Numbered from the stretch's first letter, positions 1 to 6,848 are shown. The stretch is 9,069 bases of DNA from JBGAWK01 sp044227665 (GCA_044227665.1 JBGAWK010000076.1:1-9069), one strand, 5' to 3'. The notes: generated from the sequence alone by a model not told the origin. Translations and numbers: made by a program.

Positions 1-2
1 AA

Positions 3-947
3 AAACTGTATATAGACTTACAGGAGAAATTGTTGTCGGCAAATTATAGTGGTTGGAAAAAATATGTATTAGCAACATTACAGGCTCTTAGAGATGAGAA
101 TCTCCCCATTTGCGGTGCATACATATATATAGATAGTGATCTGCCCATAGGCTCAGGATTGTCTTCATCCGCTGCATTTGAGTGCCTATTAGCCTATATA
201 TTTGCTGAGGCAAAATTCGAGAAGGATAGGAAGACCTTGGCACTATTGGCACAAAAGGCTGAAGTTGCTTATGTAGGCGTTCAGTGTGGTATCATGGATC
301 AATATGCAGTAGCCTTCGGCAAAAAAAATTACGCCATGCTATTGGACTGCAATACCATACAACATAAATATGTAGATGCCAAATTTGGCGATTATTTGCT
401 TGTGCTTATGAACTCCAATAAAGCGAGAACGCTGCAAGACTCCAAATATAATGTCCGAAGGATGGAGTGTGAACAGGCCTTAGCTATAATTAATAATTTT
501 TATCCAGTAGCAGAATTGGCACATGCCCATGAGATAAGTTTATCCCATATAGAAGATGAGACCTTGTATGCTAGAGCCTTGCATGTAGTAGGTGAGCAAC
601 TCAGGGTAGAACGCGCAGTGCAAGCCTTGCAAGTAAATAATATCAGCTATTTTGGAGAGTTACTATTGCAATCCCATCATTCTCTTGCCGAAAATTATGA
701 AGTTACAGGCTATGAATTAGATACCCTTATAGATGCTGCTATGAGAAGCAACCGCTGTATAGGTGCTAGAATGACGGGTGCTGGTTTTGGCGGATGTTGT
801 TTGGCACTGGTAGAGAAAGGCGAGGTGATGAATTTTGAGAAATATGTAAAAAAGAAGTACCTTGAAAAAACAGGACTTACAGCCGACATTTTTCCCATAG
901 ACATAGTAGATGGGGTAGGCAGATATGAATGTATCAATTCTTTTTAA
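3..947 (+). CDS. galK: Galactokinase, 5' end cut off by the window edge
   Basis: This gene encodes the ATP-dependent kinase that converts galactose to galactose-1-phosphate (Leloir pathway, cytoplasm). The reading frame is open from base 3, so the TTG at base 30 is not a real start. The visible part is 314 residues, and about the first 75 residues of a normal 380-390 aa galactokinase, including the galactose-binding motif, lie outside the window. Visible landmarks (counted from the first visible codon) are the GHMP-kinase phosphate loop LPIGSGLSSSAA at about 47-58, the CGIMDQ segment whose Asp (about 99) is the expected catalytic base, and the C-terminal GHMP motif GARMTGAGFGGC at about 254-265. 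The GIMDQ and RMTGAGFGGC signatures favour galactokinase over other GHMP kinases such as mevalonate or homoserine kinase. The frame is intact up to a TAA stop. The next gene follows after a gap that contains its own promoter. Confidence 0.95.
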   Translation, partial: KLYIDLQEKLLSANYSGWKKYVLATLQALRDENLPICGAYIYIDSDLPIGSGLSSSAAFECLLAYIFAEAKFEKDRKTLALLAQKAEVAYVGVQCGIMDQYAVAFGKKNYAMLLDCNTIQHKYVDAKFGDYLLVLMNSNKARTLQDSKYNVRRMECEQALAIINNFYPVAELAHAHEISLSHIEDETLYARALHVVGEQLRVERAVQALQVNNISYFGELLLQSHHSLAENYEVTGYELDTLIDAAMRSNRCIGARMTGAGFGGCCLALVEKGEVMNFEKYVKKKYLEKTGLTADIFPIDIVDGVGRYECINSF

Positions 948-956
948 CTTTACATA

Positions 957-985
957 TTGTCTCATCACAATAAATCGTAATTTTG
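957..985 (+). promoter_or_regulatory. Bacteroidota-type promoter for clpS-aat
   Basis: TAATTTTG at 978-985 matches the Bacteroidota -7 element TAnnTTTG exactly. TTG at 957-959 sits 18 bases upstream as a plausible -33 element. The expected transcription start, a few bases downstream at about 989-992, coincides with the upstream ATG at 990. This argues that translation of clpS begins at the next in-frame ATG (1005). The call rests on a motif match and was not tested experimentally. Confidence 0.6.
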
Positions 986-991
986 CTACAT

Positions 992-996
992 GGAGG
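992..996 (+). promoter_or_regulatory. Shine-Dalgarno sequence that decides the clpS start
   Basis: GGAGG lies 8 bases before the ATG at 1005. It is one of the few clear Shine-Dalgarno sequences in this window, where most genes lack one. It overlaps the alternative ATG at 990, so it supports the shorter ClpS. Confidence 0.55.
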
Positions 997-1004
997 TATT
1001 AAGA

Positions 1005-1295
1005 ATGTTCGACGGAACTAAATCCAATGAAGAAGTAAGTGTCATAGAAGAAGTGCTTACGGACGTGGATATCGGCTATTCCTTGATAGTACACAATGAC
1101 GAAGTCAATACTTTTGATTGGGTTATAGAATGTTTGATATCTGTATGTGGACACACAGAACAGCAGGCCGAACAATGTGCCCTTTTTATACATTTCAGAG
1201 GTAAATACGCCGTAAAACACGGTACAGAGACAGAGCTTATCCCTATGAAAGAAGCCCTGCTCGACCGACATCTTACTGCGACAATAGAAGGATAA
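1005..1295 (+). CDS. clpS: ATP-dependent Clp protease adaptor ClpS (N-degron recognin)
   Basis: ClpS is a small cytoplasmic adaptor that binds proteins with N-terminal Leu, Phe, Tyr or Trp and delivers them to the ClpA unfoldase of ClpAP. The protein is 96 aa from the ATG at 1005 (101 aa from the ATG at 990), close to the family size of about 100 aa. The family core is clear: HNDEVNTFDWVIECL at about residues 30-44, then a helix and IHFRGK at 62-67. N31/D32 and H63 align with the E. coli pocket residues Asn34/Asp35 and His66, which hold the alpha-amino group and side chain of the N-degron. The acidic, flexible N-terminal tail (about 1-24) fits the part of ClpS that engages ClpA. The start at 1005 is chosen because a GGAGG precedes it and the predicted transcription start is near 990. 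The stop is one base before aat, which suggests co-transcription and translational coupling. ClpA itself is not in the window. Confidence 0.93.
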   Translation: MFDGTKSNEEVSVIEEVLTDVDIGYSLIVHNDEVNTFDWVIECLISVCGHTEQQAEQCALFIHFRGKYAVKHGTETELIPMKEALLDRHLTATIEG

Positions 1296-1296
1296 T

Positions 1297-1947
1297 TTGA
1301 ACAAATTACAATGGTGGAATAAGGGAGATCCTATGCCATCTCCATCTACAGCTACAAAGGAGGGTATCGTGGCACTCTCAGAATATTTGGAGGCGGAACA
1401 ACTGATAGAAGCTTATAGCAAAGGACTCTTTGCATGGTATAATGAATACGAACCAGTAATATGGTGGTGTCCCGATCCACGCTTTGTATTATTTCCCGAA
1501 GAATTAAAGATTTCTAAGAGCATGTCGCAGTTGCTGCGAAAGCAATCATTTTCAGTTACTTACAATAAGGATTTTGCAGCAGTAATTAGAAAATGTGCTT
1601 CCCAAAACAGAAAAGGGCAAGAGGGCACATGGATACTTCCTGAGGTGATAGAGGCATTCGAGCATCTTCACCAGCAGGGAATTGCTATAAGCTGTGAAGT
1701 GTGGTCTGACGGCAAGTTAGTGGGAGGGCTGTATGGCATAAAAATGGGTAATTTATATTTTGGGGAATCCATGTTTTTTGAAGTTAGTAATGCTTCCAAA
1801 TATGGTTTCATTTGTTTGACACTCAAATTACAGGAGCAGGGAATCAAACTCATAGATTGTCAAGTATATACCACTCATCTAGAGAGCCTTGGAGCAAGAT
1901 ATATTTCTAGAAAATCTTTCTTAGATATTCTAAAAGTTAATATCTAA
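1297..1947 (+). CDS. aat: Leucyl/phenylalanyl-tRNA--protein transferase
   Basis: Aat transfers Leu or Phe from its aminoacyl-tRNA to proteins beginning with Lys or Arg, creating the destabilising N-termini that ClpS recognises. The 216 aa product is close to E. coli Aat (about 234 aa). Visible motifs are IWWCPDPR near the N-terminus, TWI, LVGGLYG, GESMF, and LIDCQ followed by HLESLGA. E157, D187 and Q189 fall almost exactly where the E. coli catalytic/structural residues Glu156, Asp186 and Gln188 lie, so the enzyme should be active. The TTG at 1297, one base after the clpS stop, is chosen because residues before the next ATG (1333) align with the family N-terminus. A GAAGGA at 1287-1292 may help initiation. 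The usual GGDL and GIFPW signatures read SEYL and GLFAW here, so the N-terminal domain is somewhat divergent. Confidence 0.93.
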   Translation: MNKLQWWNKGDPMPSPSTATKEGIVALSEYLEAEQLIEAYSKGLFAWYNEYEPVIWWCPDPRFVLFPEELKISKSMSQLLRKQSFSVTYNKDFAAVIRKCASQNRKGQEGTWILPEVIEAFEHLHQQGIAISCEVWSDGKLVGGLYGIKMGNLYFGESMFFEVSNASKYGFICLTLKLQEQGIKLIDCQVYTTHLESLGARYISRKSFLDILKVNI

Positions 1948-1966
1948 TTACAAAATGGAAAAGTTT

Positions 1967-1995
1967 TGCTAATCTTAGCATAATATTTTATTTAC
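1967..1995 (+). terminator. Weak candidate terminator after aat
   Basis: TGCTA (1967-1971) and TAGCA (1976-1980) can pair as a 5-bp stem with a 4-base loop, followed by an AT-rich tail containing TTTTA and TTTAC. The stem is short and weak, and it lies just upstream of the korC promoter. It could equally be a chance palindrome. Confidence 0.25.
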
Positions 1996-2002
1996 AATAT
2001 CC

Positions 2003-2010
2003 TACCTTTG
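2003..2010 (+). promoter_or_regulatory. Bacteroidota-type -7 element for the kor operon
   Basis: TACCTTTG is an exact match to TAnnTTTG and lies 24 bases before the TTG start of korC. No good -33 TTTG lies at the usual spacing (the best nearby is TTAG at 1975-1978, 24 bases away), so the upstream half is weak. The expected transcript would have a leader of only about 20 bases with no Shine-Dalgarno sequence. Confidence 0.55.
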
Positions 2011-2034
2011 TATGCTGTAAAGTAAAATTGTATC

Positions 2035-3825
2035 TTGAAAGCAACAGATAACAGTAGCGTCGAATACTTCCATAAAGTAATAGACTGTCAATATGCTTGT
2101 CCTGCCCACACTCCAGTACCTGAATATATACGGCTTATAGCCGAAGAAAAATATACCGATGCCTATATGGTCAACTGGCATTCCAATGTATTTCCGGGTG
2201 TATTGGGAAGGACATGTGATAGACCATGTGAACCAGCATGTAGGAGAGGAAGAGTAGAAGAAGATCCTGTAGCCATTTGCCGACTTAAAAGAGTAGCGGC
2301 TGATAATAAAGAAGATATTTCAAACTTTCTCCCAAATATTCCAAAAAATAAAAACGGTAAAAAAATAGCTTTGATAGGAGGTGGACCAGCCTCCCTGACA
2401 GTAGCAAGAGATTTAGCTCCTCTGGGTTATATTTTGGAATTATATGACGATAACCCCAAAGGTGGTGGCATGATGCGCACGCAGATACCTTCTTTCAGAT
2501 TGCCAGAACATGTATTAGACGAAGAAGTCGGATATATATTAGGGGTGGATATAAAAACCCATTTTAATACTAAAGTAAATAGTCTCAAAAGTATTTTAGA
2601 CAAAAAATATGATGCCATATTTATAGGTACTGGCGCACCGAGAGGAAAAGATTTAGCGGATTTGCCTGGCAGATGGGATGCTCCTTCTCAAATACACATA
2701 GGTATAGAGTGGCTTGCAAGTGTCTCATTTGAGCATACTTATACTATAGGGAAAAAAGTATTGGTATTAGGCGGTGGTAATACCGCGATGGACTGCTGCC
2801 GAACTGCAAGGAGACTGGGTGGTGAGGATGTAACCGTAGTCGTCCGCAGTCCCCAAAAAGATATGAAAGCTTCCCCTTGGGAAGTTGAAGATACCCTTCA
2901 TGAGGATATTCCGATTTTGGAATGTATGGTTCCTATAGATTTTGTAATCCTTGAGGGTAAGTTGCAAGGCATGCATTTCCAAAAAGTAGAAGCTGTGTAC
3001 GATGCAAATGGAAAAAGAAGTTTGATGCCTAGTGGCGACACTCCGATATTCTTAGCAGCTGACGAGGTAATTATAGCCATAGGTCAAGAAAATAGTTTCC
3101 CTTGGATAGAAAGAGACTTAGCAATAGATTTTGACAAATGGGGAATGCCCATTTTAGAAGAAAAAACTTTTGCATCTACTTTACAAGGTGTTTTCTTCGG
3201 TGGAGATGCTGCTCTTGGGCCTAAAAATATTATTACAGCAGTAGCGCAAGCCCATCAGGCGGCAATATCTATAGATTTGTATTGTAGCGATAAAAATATA
3301 GCTATAGACAGACCTGTGGCCATAGTGGATTGGCATAACCAAAAAATGGGCATCCATGAATGGCAGTATGAGAATGCCGTAGTAACGGATTTTCGCTACA
3401 AAGTACCCTTAGCAGAAAAAGAGTTGGCATTGTCTAATCGCAAACTAGAAGTAGAACTAGGCTTTGATAAGACCACTGCCTTCCGTGAAGCACAGCGATG
3501 TCTGAACTGCGATGTACACACTATTTTTACTACGGATAAGTGTATAGAATGTGATGCCTGTCAGGATATATGTCCTACCAGTTGTATCACTTTTACGCCT
3601 TCCTATCCCGATGAGAATACGCTGCGACAGCATCTTCTGGCACCTGCCGAAAATATAGAACAGCCGCTATATCTATCTGATACCTTAAAAACAGGAAAAA
3701 TCATGGTCAAAGACGAAGATGTTTGCTTACACTGTGGTCTTTGTGCAGAAAGATGCCCTACAGCAGCATGGGAAATGCAAAAATTATTGTATCAAGTTAC
3801 AAAACCTTACAATACATGTCATTAA
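2035..3825 (+). CDS. korC: GltD-like FAD/NAD(P) oxidoreductase fused to an 8Fe ferredoxin domain (KorC-type subunit)
   Basis: This protein probably passes electrons between the KorAB core and NAD(P)(H). It is 596 aa with three parts. An N-terminal Fe-S domain like that of GltD/dihydropyrimidine dehydrogenase carries C18, C22, C61, C65, C69 and perhaps C83. A flavin/pyridine-nucleotide disulfide-reductase-like core has FAD motif GGGPAS (115-120) and NAD(P) motif GGGNTAMD (246-253). A C-terminal ferredoxin domain has two CX2CX2CX3CP clusters (C503-C513 and C564-C574), preceded by a C489/C492 pair. TTG at 2035 is the start: a stop lies in frame at 2023, and the first in-frame ATG would cut into the cysteine domain. 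No glutamate synthase large subunit is nearby, and the gene overlaps korA by 10 bases, so a role as GltD is unlikely. As I recall, a similar third subunit occurs in the 2-oxoglutarate:NADP+ oxidoreductase of Azoarcus evansii. NAD versus NADP preference is not settled by the sequence. Confidence 0.82.
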   Translation: MKATDNSSVEYFHKVIDCQYACPAHTPVPEYIRLIAEEKYTDAYMVNWHSNVFPGVLGRTCDRPCEPACRRGRVEEDPVAICRLKRVAADNKEDISNFLPNIPKNKNGKKIALIGGGPASLTVARDLAPLGYILELYDDNPKGGGMMRTQIPSFRLPEHVLDEEVGYILGVDIKTHFNTKVNSLKSILDKKYDAIFIGTGAPRGKDLADLPGRWDAPSQIHIGIEWLASVSFEHTYTIGKKVLVLGGGNTAMDCCRTARRLGGEDVTVVVRSPQKDMKASPWEVEDTLHEDIPILECMVPIDFVILEGKLQGMHFQKVEAVYDANGKRSLMPSGDTPIFLAADEVIIAIGQENSFPWIERDLAIDFDKWGMPILEEKTFASTLQGVFFGGDAALGPKNIITAVAQAHQAAISIDLYCSDKNIAIDRPVAIVDWHNQKMGIHEWQYENAVVTDFRYKVPLAEKELALSNRKLEVELGFDKTTAFREAQRCLNCDVHTIFTTDKCIECDACQDICPTSCITFTPSYPDENTLRQHLLAPAENIEQPLYLSDTLKTGKIMVKDEDVCLHCGLCAERCPTAAWEMQKLLYQVTKPYNTCH

Positions 3826-5648
3826 TAATCAACGACTTTGTGATAAGATTTGCCAATGTCAATGGTACAGGCTCTGCTAGTGCCAATACGATGTTTGCTA
3901 CCTGCATGTTCAAGATGGGTATACCTTTTACTGCAAAAAATATTTTTCCTTCCAATATTCAAGGGCTCCCTACTTGGTATGAGGTAAGAGTGAACGATAA
4001 AGGTTATTTGGGAAGAAAAGAAGGCATAGATATAATGATATGTCTCAATCCTCAAAGTATGCTTCAAGACATACAGTCCCTGAAAGCTGGGGGCATTTTT
4101 TTGTACGACAATAGTAAATATATCAATAAATCATATATCCGAGAAGATATACAATATATAGGCATCCCTATGACTTTACTTAGCAATGAGAATTTTGAAG
4201 ATGCCAGATATCGCCAATTATTGAAAAATATGATTTATGTAGGAGCGCTCTCGGTATTATTAGAAATTCCTCGTACTATTATTAAAGAAATTATAGAAGA
4301 AGAATTTGCCAAGAAGCCAAAACTGATAGAACCAAATCTCAAAGCAGTAGATTTAGGAATAAGCTATACACAGCAACACTTCACCCATCCCTTACCTATA
4401 AAAGTAGAGCGAAGAGATAAACTAGGAGATTCCATATTTGTAAATGGCAATACAGCCTCCGCATTAGGCGCTATTTATGCGGGTGCCACCGTAGCCTCAT
4501 GGTATCCCATCACCCCATCCACATCCTTGGTAAATGCTTTCGAGAAGTGGGCCAATAAGTTGCGTATAGATAAAGTATCAGGAAAGAAAAATTTTGCCAT
4601 AATACAAGCCGAAGACGAATTGTCTGCAATAGGTATGGTCATAGGTGCGATGTGGAATGGAGCACGTGCCTTTACAGCTACCAGTGGTCCTGGCATCTCG
4701 CTCATGTCAGAGTTTTTAGGATTGGCATACTTCTCGGAAATCCCTGTTGTACTCATAGACGTACAGCGCGGAGGTCCTTCTACAGGTATGCCTACACGTA
4801 CACAGCAGTCCGACATACTTGCTGCTGCCTATTCCTCTCATGGCGATACCAAGCATATTTTATTATTCCCCAGTAATCCCAAAGAGTGTTTTGATTATAC
4901 GGCTGATGCCTTCGATTTGGCGGAGCGTTTCCAAACGCCTGTCATTGTAATGTCTGACTTAGATTTGGGTATGAACGATCACCTGTCACCACCATTTACA
5001 TGGGATGATAACAGAAAGTATGATAGAGGCAAAGTGTTGTATAAAGAGGATTTAGAATCTTACAAAGACTGGGGTAGATACAAAGACGATGATAATGACG
5101 GCATACCATACCGCACTATTCCCGGCACGCATCCTACCAAGGGCGCCTATTTTACAAGAGGCTCTTCTCATGACAAGTATGCCAGATATTCGGAAGATAG
5201 TGAAGACTATGTAGAATGTATGGAACGTCTTGCAAAAAAATGGGAAACAGCAAAATCTTATATGTATGCTCCCGAGATTTTTGCACAAAAAAATAAACAA
5301 GAAATAGGCGTAATATTTTTTGGCACTACAACTTATGCAGCGATGGAAGCTACAGATTTGCTTAAAGATAATTCTGTTGAACTAGATGCCATGCGCATAA
5401 CTTCTTTCCCCTTTACACAAGCAGTGGGTGATTTCATAGATAATCATTCTATCATCTTCGTTATTGAGCAAAATAGAGATGCGCAGATGAAAAAATTACT
5501 TTCTATAGAATTAGAAATTCACCCTAAAAAACTCATTTCAGTACTCAACTATAACGGTACACCTATAACAGCAGATTTTATTTTTTCGCAGATTTTTTCT
5601 CATTTGGAAAATAAAAAAATAGATATCCCTTCCATGATCCTCAATTAA
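3816..5648 (+). CDS. korA: 2-oxoacid:acceptor oxidoreductase, fused gamma-alpha subunit
   Basis: This is the large subunit of a thiamine-diphosphate-dependent, CoA-acylating 2-oxoacid oxidoreductase (likely 2-oxoglutarate), cytoplasmic. At 610 aa it has the fused order typical of KorA: an N-terminal gamma domain (about 1-200, with FANVNGTGS and FPSNIQGLPTWYEVRV), then the alpha domain with YPITPSTS (230-237), a downstream EDE, TSGPG (289-293) and QRGGPSTGMPT (317-327). These are family-defining motifs around the active site. ATG 3816 is chosen because the homologous domain begins there. The frame is open further upstream, but that stretch overlaps the korC ferredoxin coding region. The 10-base overlap with korC and lack of a Shine-Dalgarno suggest coupled translation. 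An acidic DxDxDG loop (424-429) resembles a calcium-binding loop. There is no built-in ferredoxin domain; that function seems to sit in KorC. Substrate identity is an inference. Confidence 0.9.
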   Translation: MSLIINDFVIRFANVNGTGSASANTMFATCMFKMGIPFTAKNIFPSNIQGLPTWYEVRVNDKGYLGRKEGIDIMICLNPQSMLQDIQSLKAGGIFLYDNSKYINKSYIREDIQYIGIPMTLLSNENFEDARYRQLLKNMIYVGALSVLLEIPRTIIKEIIEEEFAKKPKLIEPNLKAVDLGISYTQQHFTHPLPIKVERRDKLGDSIFVNGNTASALGAIYAGATVASWYPITPSTSLVNAFEKWANKLRIDKVSGKKNFAIIQAEDELSAIGMVIGAMWNGARAFTATSGPGISLMSEFLGLAYFSEIPVVLIDVQRGGPSTGMPTRTQQSDILAAAYSSHGDTKHILLFPSNPKECFDYTADAFDLAERFQTPVIVMSDLDLGMNDHLSPPFTWDDNRKYDRGKVLYKEDLESYKDWGRYKDDDNDGIPYRTIPGTHPTKGAYFTRGSSHDKYARYSEDSEDYVECMERLAKKWETAKSYMYAPEIFAQKNKQEIGVIFFGTTTYAAMEATDLLKDNSVELDAMRITSFPFTQAVGDFIDNHSIIFVIEQNRDAQMKKLLSIELEIHPKKLISVLNYNGTPITADFIFSQIFSHLENKKIDIPSMILN

Positions 5649-5660
5649 TACTTATTCTTC

Positions 5661-6713
5661 ATGAGTTATATAAAACCAAAATTTCATCATCCAAATTTAC
5701 CTGTAAATGCTGTAGGTTTTACGCGAAAGGAATATGAAGGCGTAATATCTACATTATGTTCTGGTTGTGGACATGATTCTATTAGTGCCGCAATTGTACA
5801 GGCATGTTTTGAGATGAATATTGAACCACATAAAGTGGCAAAACTCTCAGGCATAGGCTGTTCTTCTAAGACACCAGCTTATTTTCTGAGTAACTCACAT
5901 GGATTCAATTCAGTTCACGGTCGAATGCCATCAGTAGCCACAGGAGCTATACTCGCTAATAAGGATATGATATATATGGGCATATCCGGAGATGGCGATT
6001 CAGCATCCATAGGTATGGGGCAATTCGTACATGCGATAAGGAGAAATCTAAATATTACCTATATATTGATGAATAATGGATGCTATGGGCTTACCAAAGG
6101 TCAGGATTCTGCAACTGCCGATATGGGGTCTATAAGCAAAAATGGTGTCCCTAATGAATTTCAAGGTATAGATTTAGTAGGCTTGGCTTTAGAAATGGGT
6201 GCAACTTTTGTAGCACGTAGCTTCTCAGGGGATAAAGCACAACTTATTCCTATACTTAAAGCTGGAATGGCACATCATGGCTTTGCACTTATAGATGTAA
6301 TTTCGCCATGTGTTACATTCAATAATAATGTAGGCTCTACAAAATCTTACGAGTATGTACGTGATCACATGTCTTCAGTGGAGCATACCGATTATGTGCC
6401 TTACGAACAAAAAATTACAGTTTCATACCCCGAAGGATCTACTATTGAGGTGCCTATGCATGATGGCTCAAAAGTAATATTTAGCAAACTTAGTTTAGAT
6501 TGGAATCCTTTTGACCGTTCTTCAGCCTTACAAAAGCTTAATTTTTCTAGAGATAAGGGCGAAATCCTTACAGGCATCATACATATCAACGAAAGCTCTA
6601 AAGAACTACATGAAATGATGCATACTTGTGATACCCCACTAAATAGTTTAACACAGAAAATAGTGTGTCCGGGTAATGAAGTACTCCAGCAAATAAACAA
6701 CAACTTTAGATAA
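5661..6713 (+). CDS. korB: 2-oxoacid:acceptor oxidoreductase, beta subunit (thiamine diphosphate and [4Fe-4S])
   Basis: KorB carries the thiamine diphosphate and the proximal [4Fe-4S] cluster of the oxidoreductase. It is 350 aa, the usual size. The cluster ligands are visible as C33 and C36 (CSGCGH), C67 (GIGCSS) and C217 (SPCVTF). The thiamine-diphosphate motif runs from GDGD at 110-113 to NN at 138-139, followed by YGLTKGQ. The ATG lies 12 bases after the korA stop, so the two are surely co-expressed. No Shine-Dalgarno is evident. The GIG/GMGQF and YGLTKGQ signatures place it with the KorB/2-oxoglutarate-pyruvate two-subunit class rather than with indolepyruvate oxidoreductases. Whether it prefers 2-oxoglutarate, pyruvate or a broader set cannot be read from sequence alone. 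The gene ends at 6713 with TAA. The next clear terminator is about 185 bases further on. Confidence 0.92.
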   Translation: MSYIKPKFHHPNLPVNAVGFTRKEYEGVISTLCSGCGHDSISAAIVQACFEMNIEPHKVAKLSGIGCSSKTPAYFLSNSHGFNSVHGRMPSVATGAILANKDMIYMGISGDGDSASIGMGQFVHAIRRNLNITYILMNNGCYGLTKGQDSATADMGSISKNGVPNEFQGIDLVGLALEMGATFVARSFSGDKAQLIPILKAGMAHHGFALIDVISPCVTFNNNVGSTKSYEYVRDHMSSVEHTDYVPYEQKITVSYPEGSTIEVPMHDGSKVIFSKLSLDWNPFDRSSALQKLNFSRDKGEILTGIIHINESSKELHEMMHTCDTPLNSLTQKIVCPGNEVLQQINNNFR

Positions 6714-6765
6714 GTAAATGATTTATATATATTTATGCATTTATTATAAAATATATGTAAAAAAA

Positions 6766-6797
6766 TTTGTTTATTCCAAATACCCAATATACATTTG
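6766..6797 (+). promoter_or_regulatory. Bacteroidota-type promoter inside the korB-AGPS gap
   Basis: TTTG at 6766-6769, a 20-base spacer and TACATTTG at 6790-6797 reproduce the full two-part Bacteroidota consensus (TTTG, about 19 bases, TAnnTTTG). It is the best complete promoter match in the window. Transcription would start at about 6802-6806. The next protein gene is more than 230 bases away, with a terminator in between, so the promoter seems to serve a short RNA or a leader. The surroundings are very AT-rich, which raises the chance of a random match. Confidence 0.5.
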
Positions 6798-6848
6798 TAT
6801 ATACAATCGTTCATAGAGCGAGGTTCTTTCAAAAAGTGGATTCAACGC

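Noticed and set aside
30..947. Complete 305-aa galactokinase starting at TTG 30
   Set aside because: The frame is open to the window edge, and the conserved N-terminal galactose-binding motif is missing, so this is a truncated view of a longer gene.
2035..3825. Glutamate synthase small subunit (gltD)
   Set aside because: No gltB is nearby, the protein has an extra C-terminal 8Fe ferredoxin domain, and it overlaps a 2-oxoacid oxidoreductase subunit gene.
4475..4816. 113-aa reverse-strand frame inside korA
   Set aside because: It lies wholly opposite the most conserved part of korA; its openness follows from the korA codon pattern.
3816..6713. Indolepyruvate or pyruvate:ferredoxin oxidoreductase
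   Set aside because: Subunit fusion order, sizes and motifs fit the two-subunit KorAB class. Single-chain pyruvate oxidoreductase is about 1200 aa, and indolepyruvate enzymes carry a ferredoxin domain on the alpha subunit. Pyruvate as an additional substrate is not excluded.
6714..6765. AT-rich tract with TATATAT repeats as an attachment site or replication origin element
   Set aside because: No direct or inverted repeats of useful length, no DnaA boxes recognised and no integrase nearby; ordinary AT-rich intergenic DNA is the simpler reading.
6401..6832. 143-aa reverse-strand frame across the korB end and the intergenic gap
   Set aside because: It mostly mirrors korB codons, has a low-complexity, Cys/Ile-rich translation without family features, and lacks promoter or ribosome-site support.
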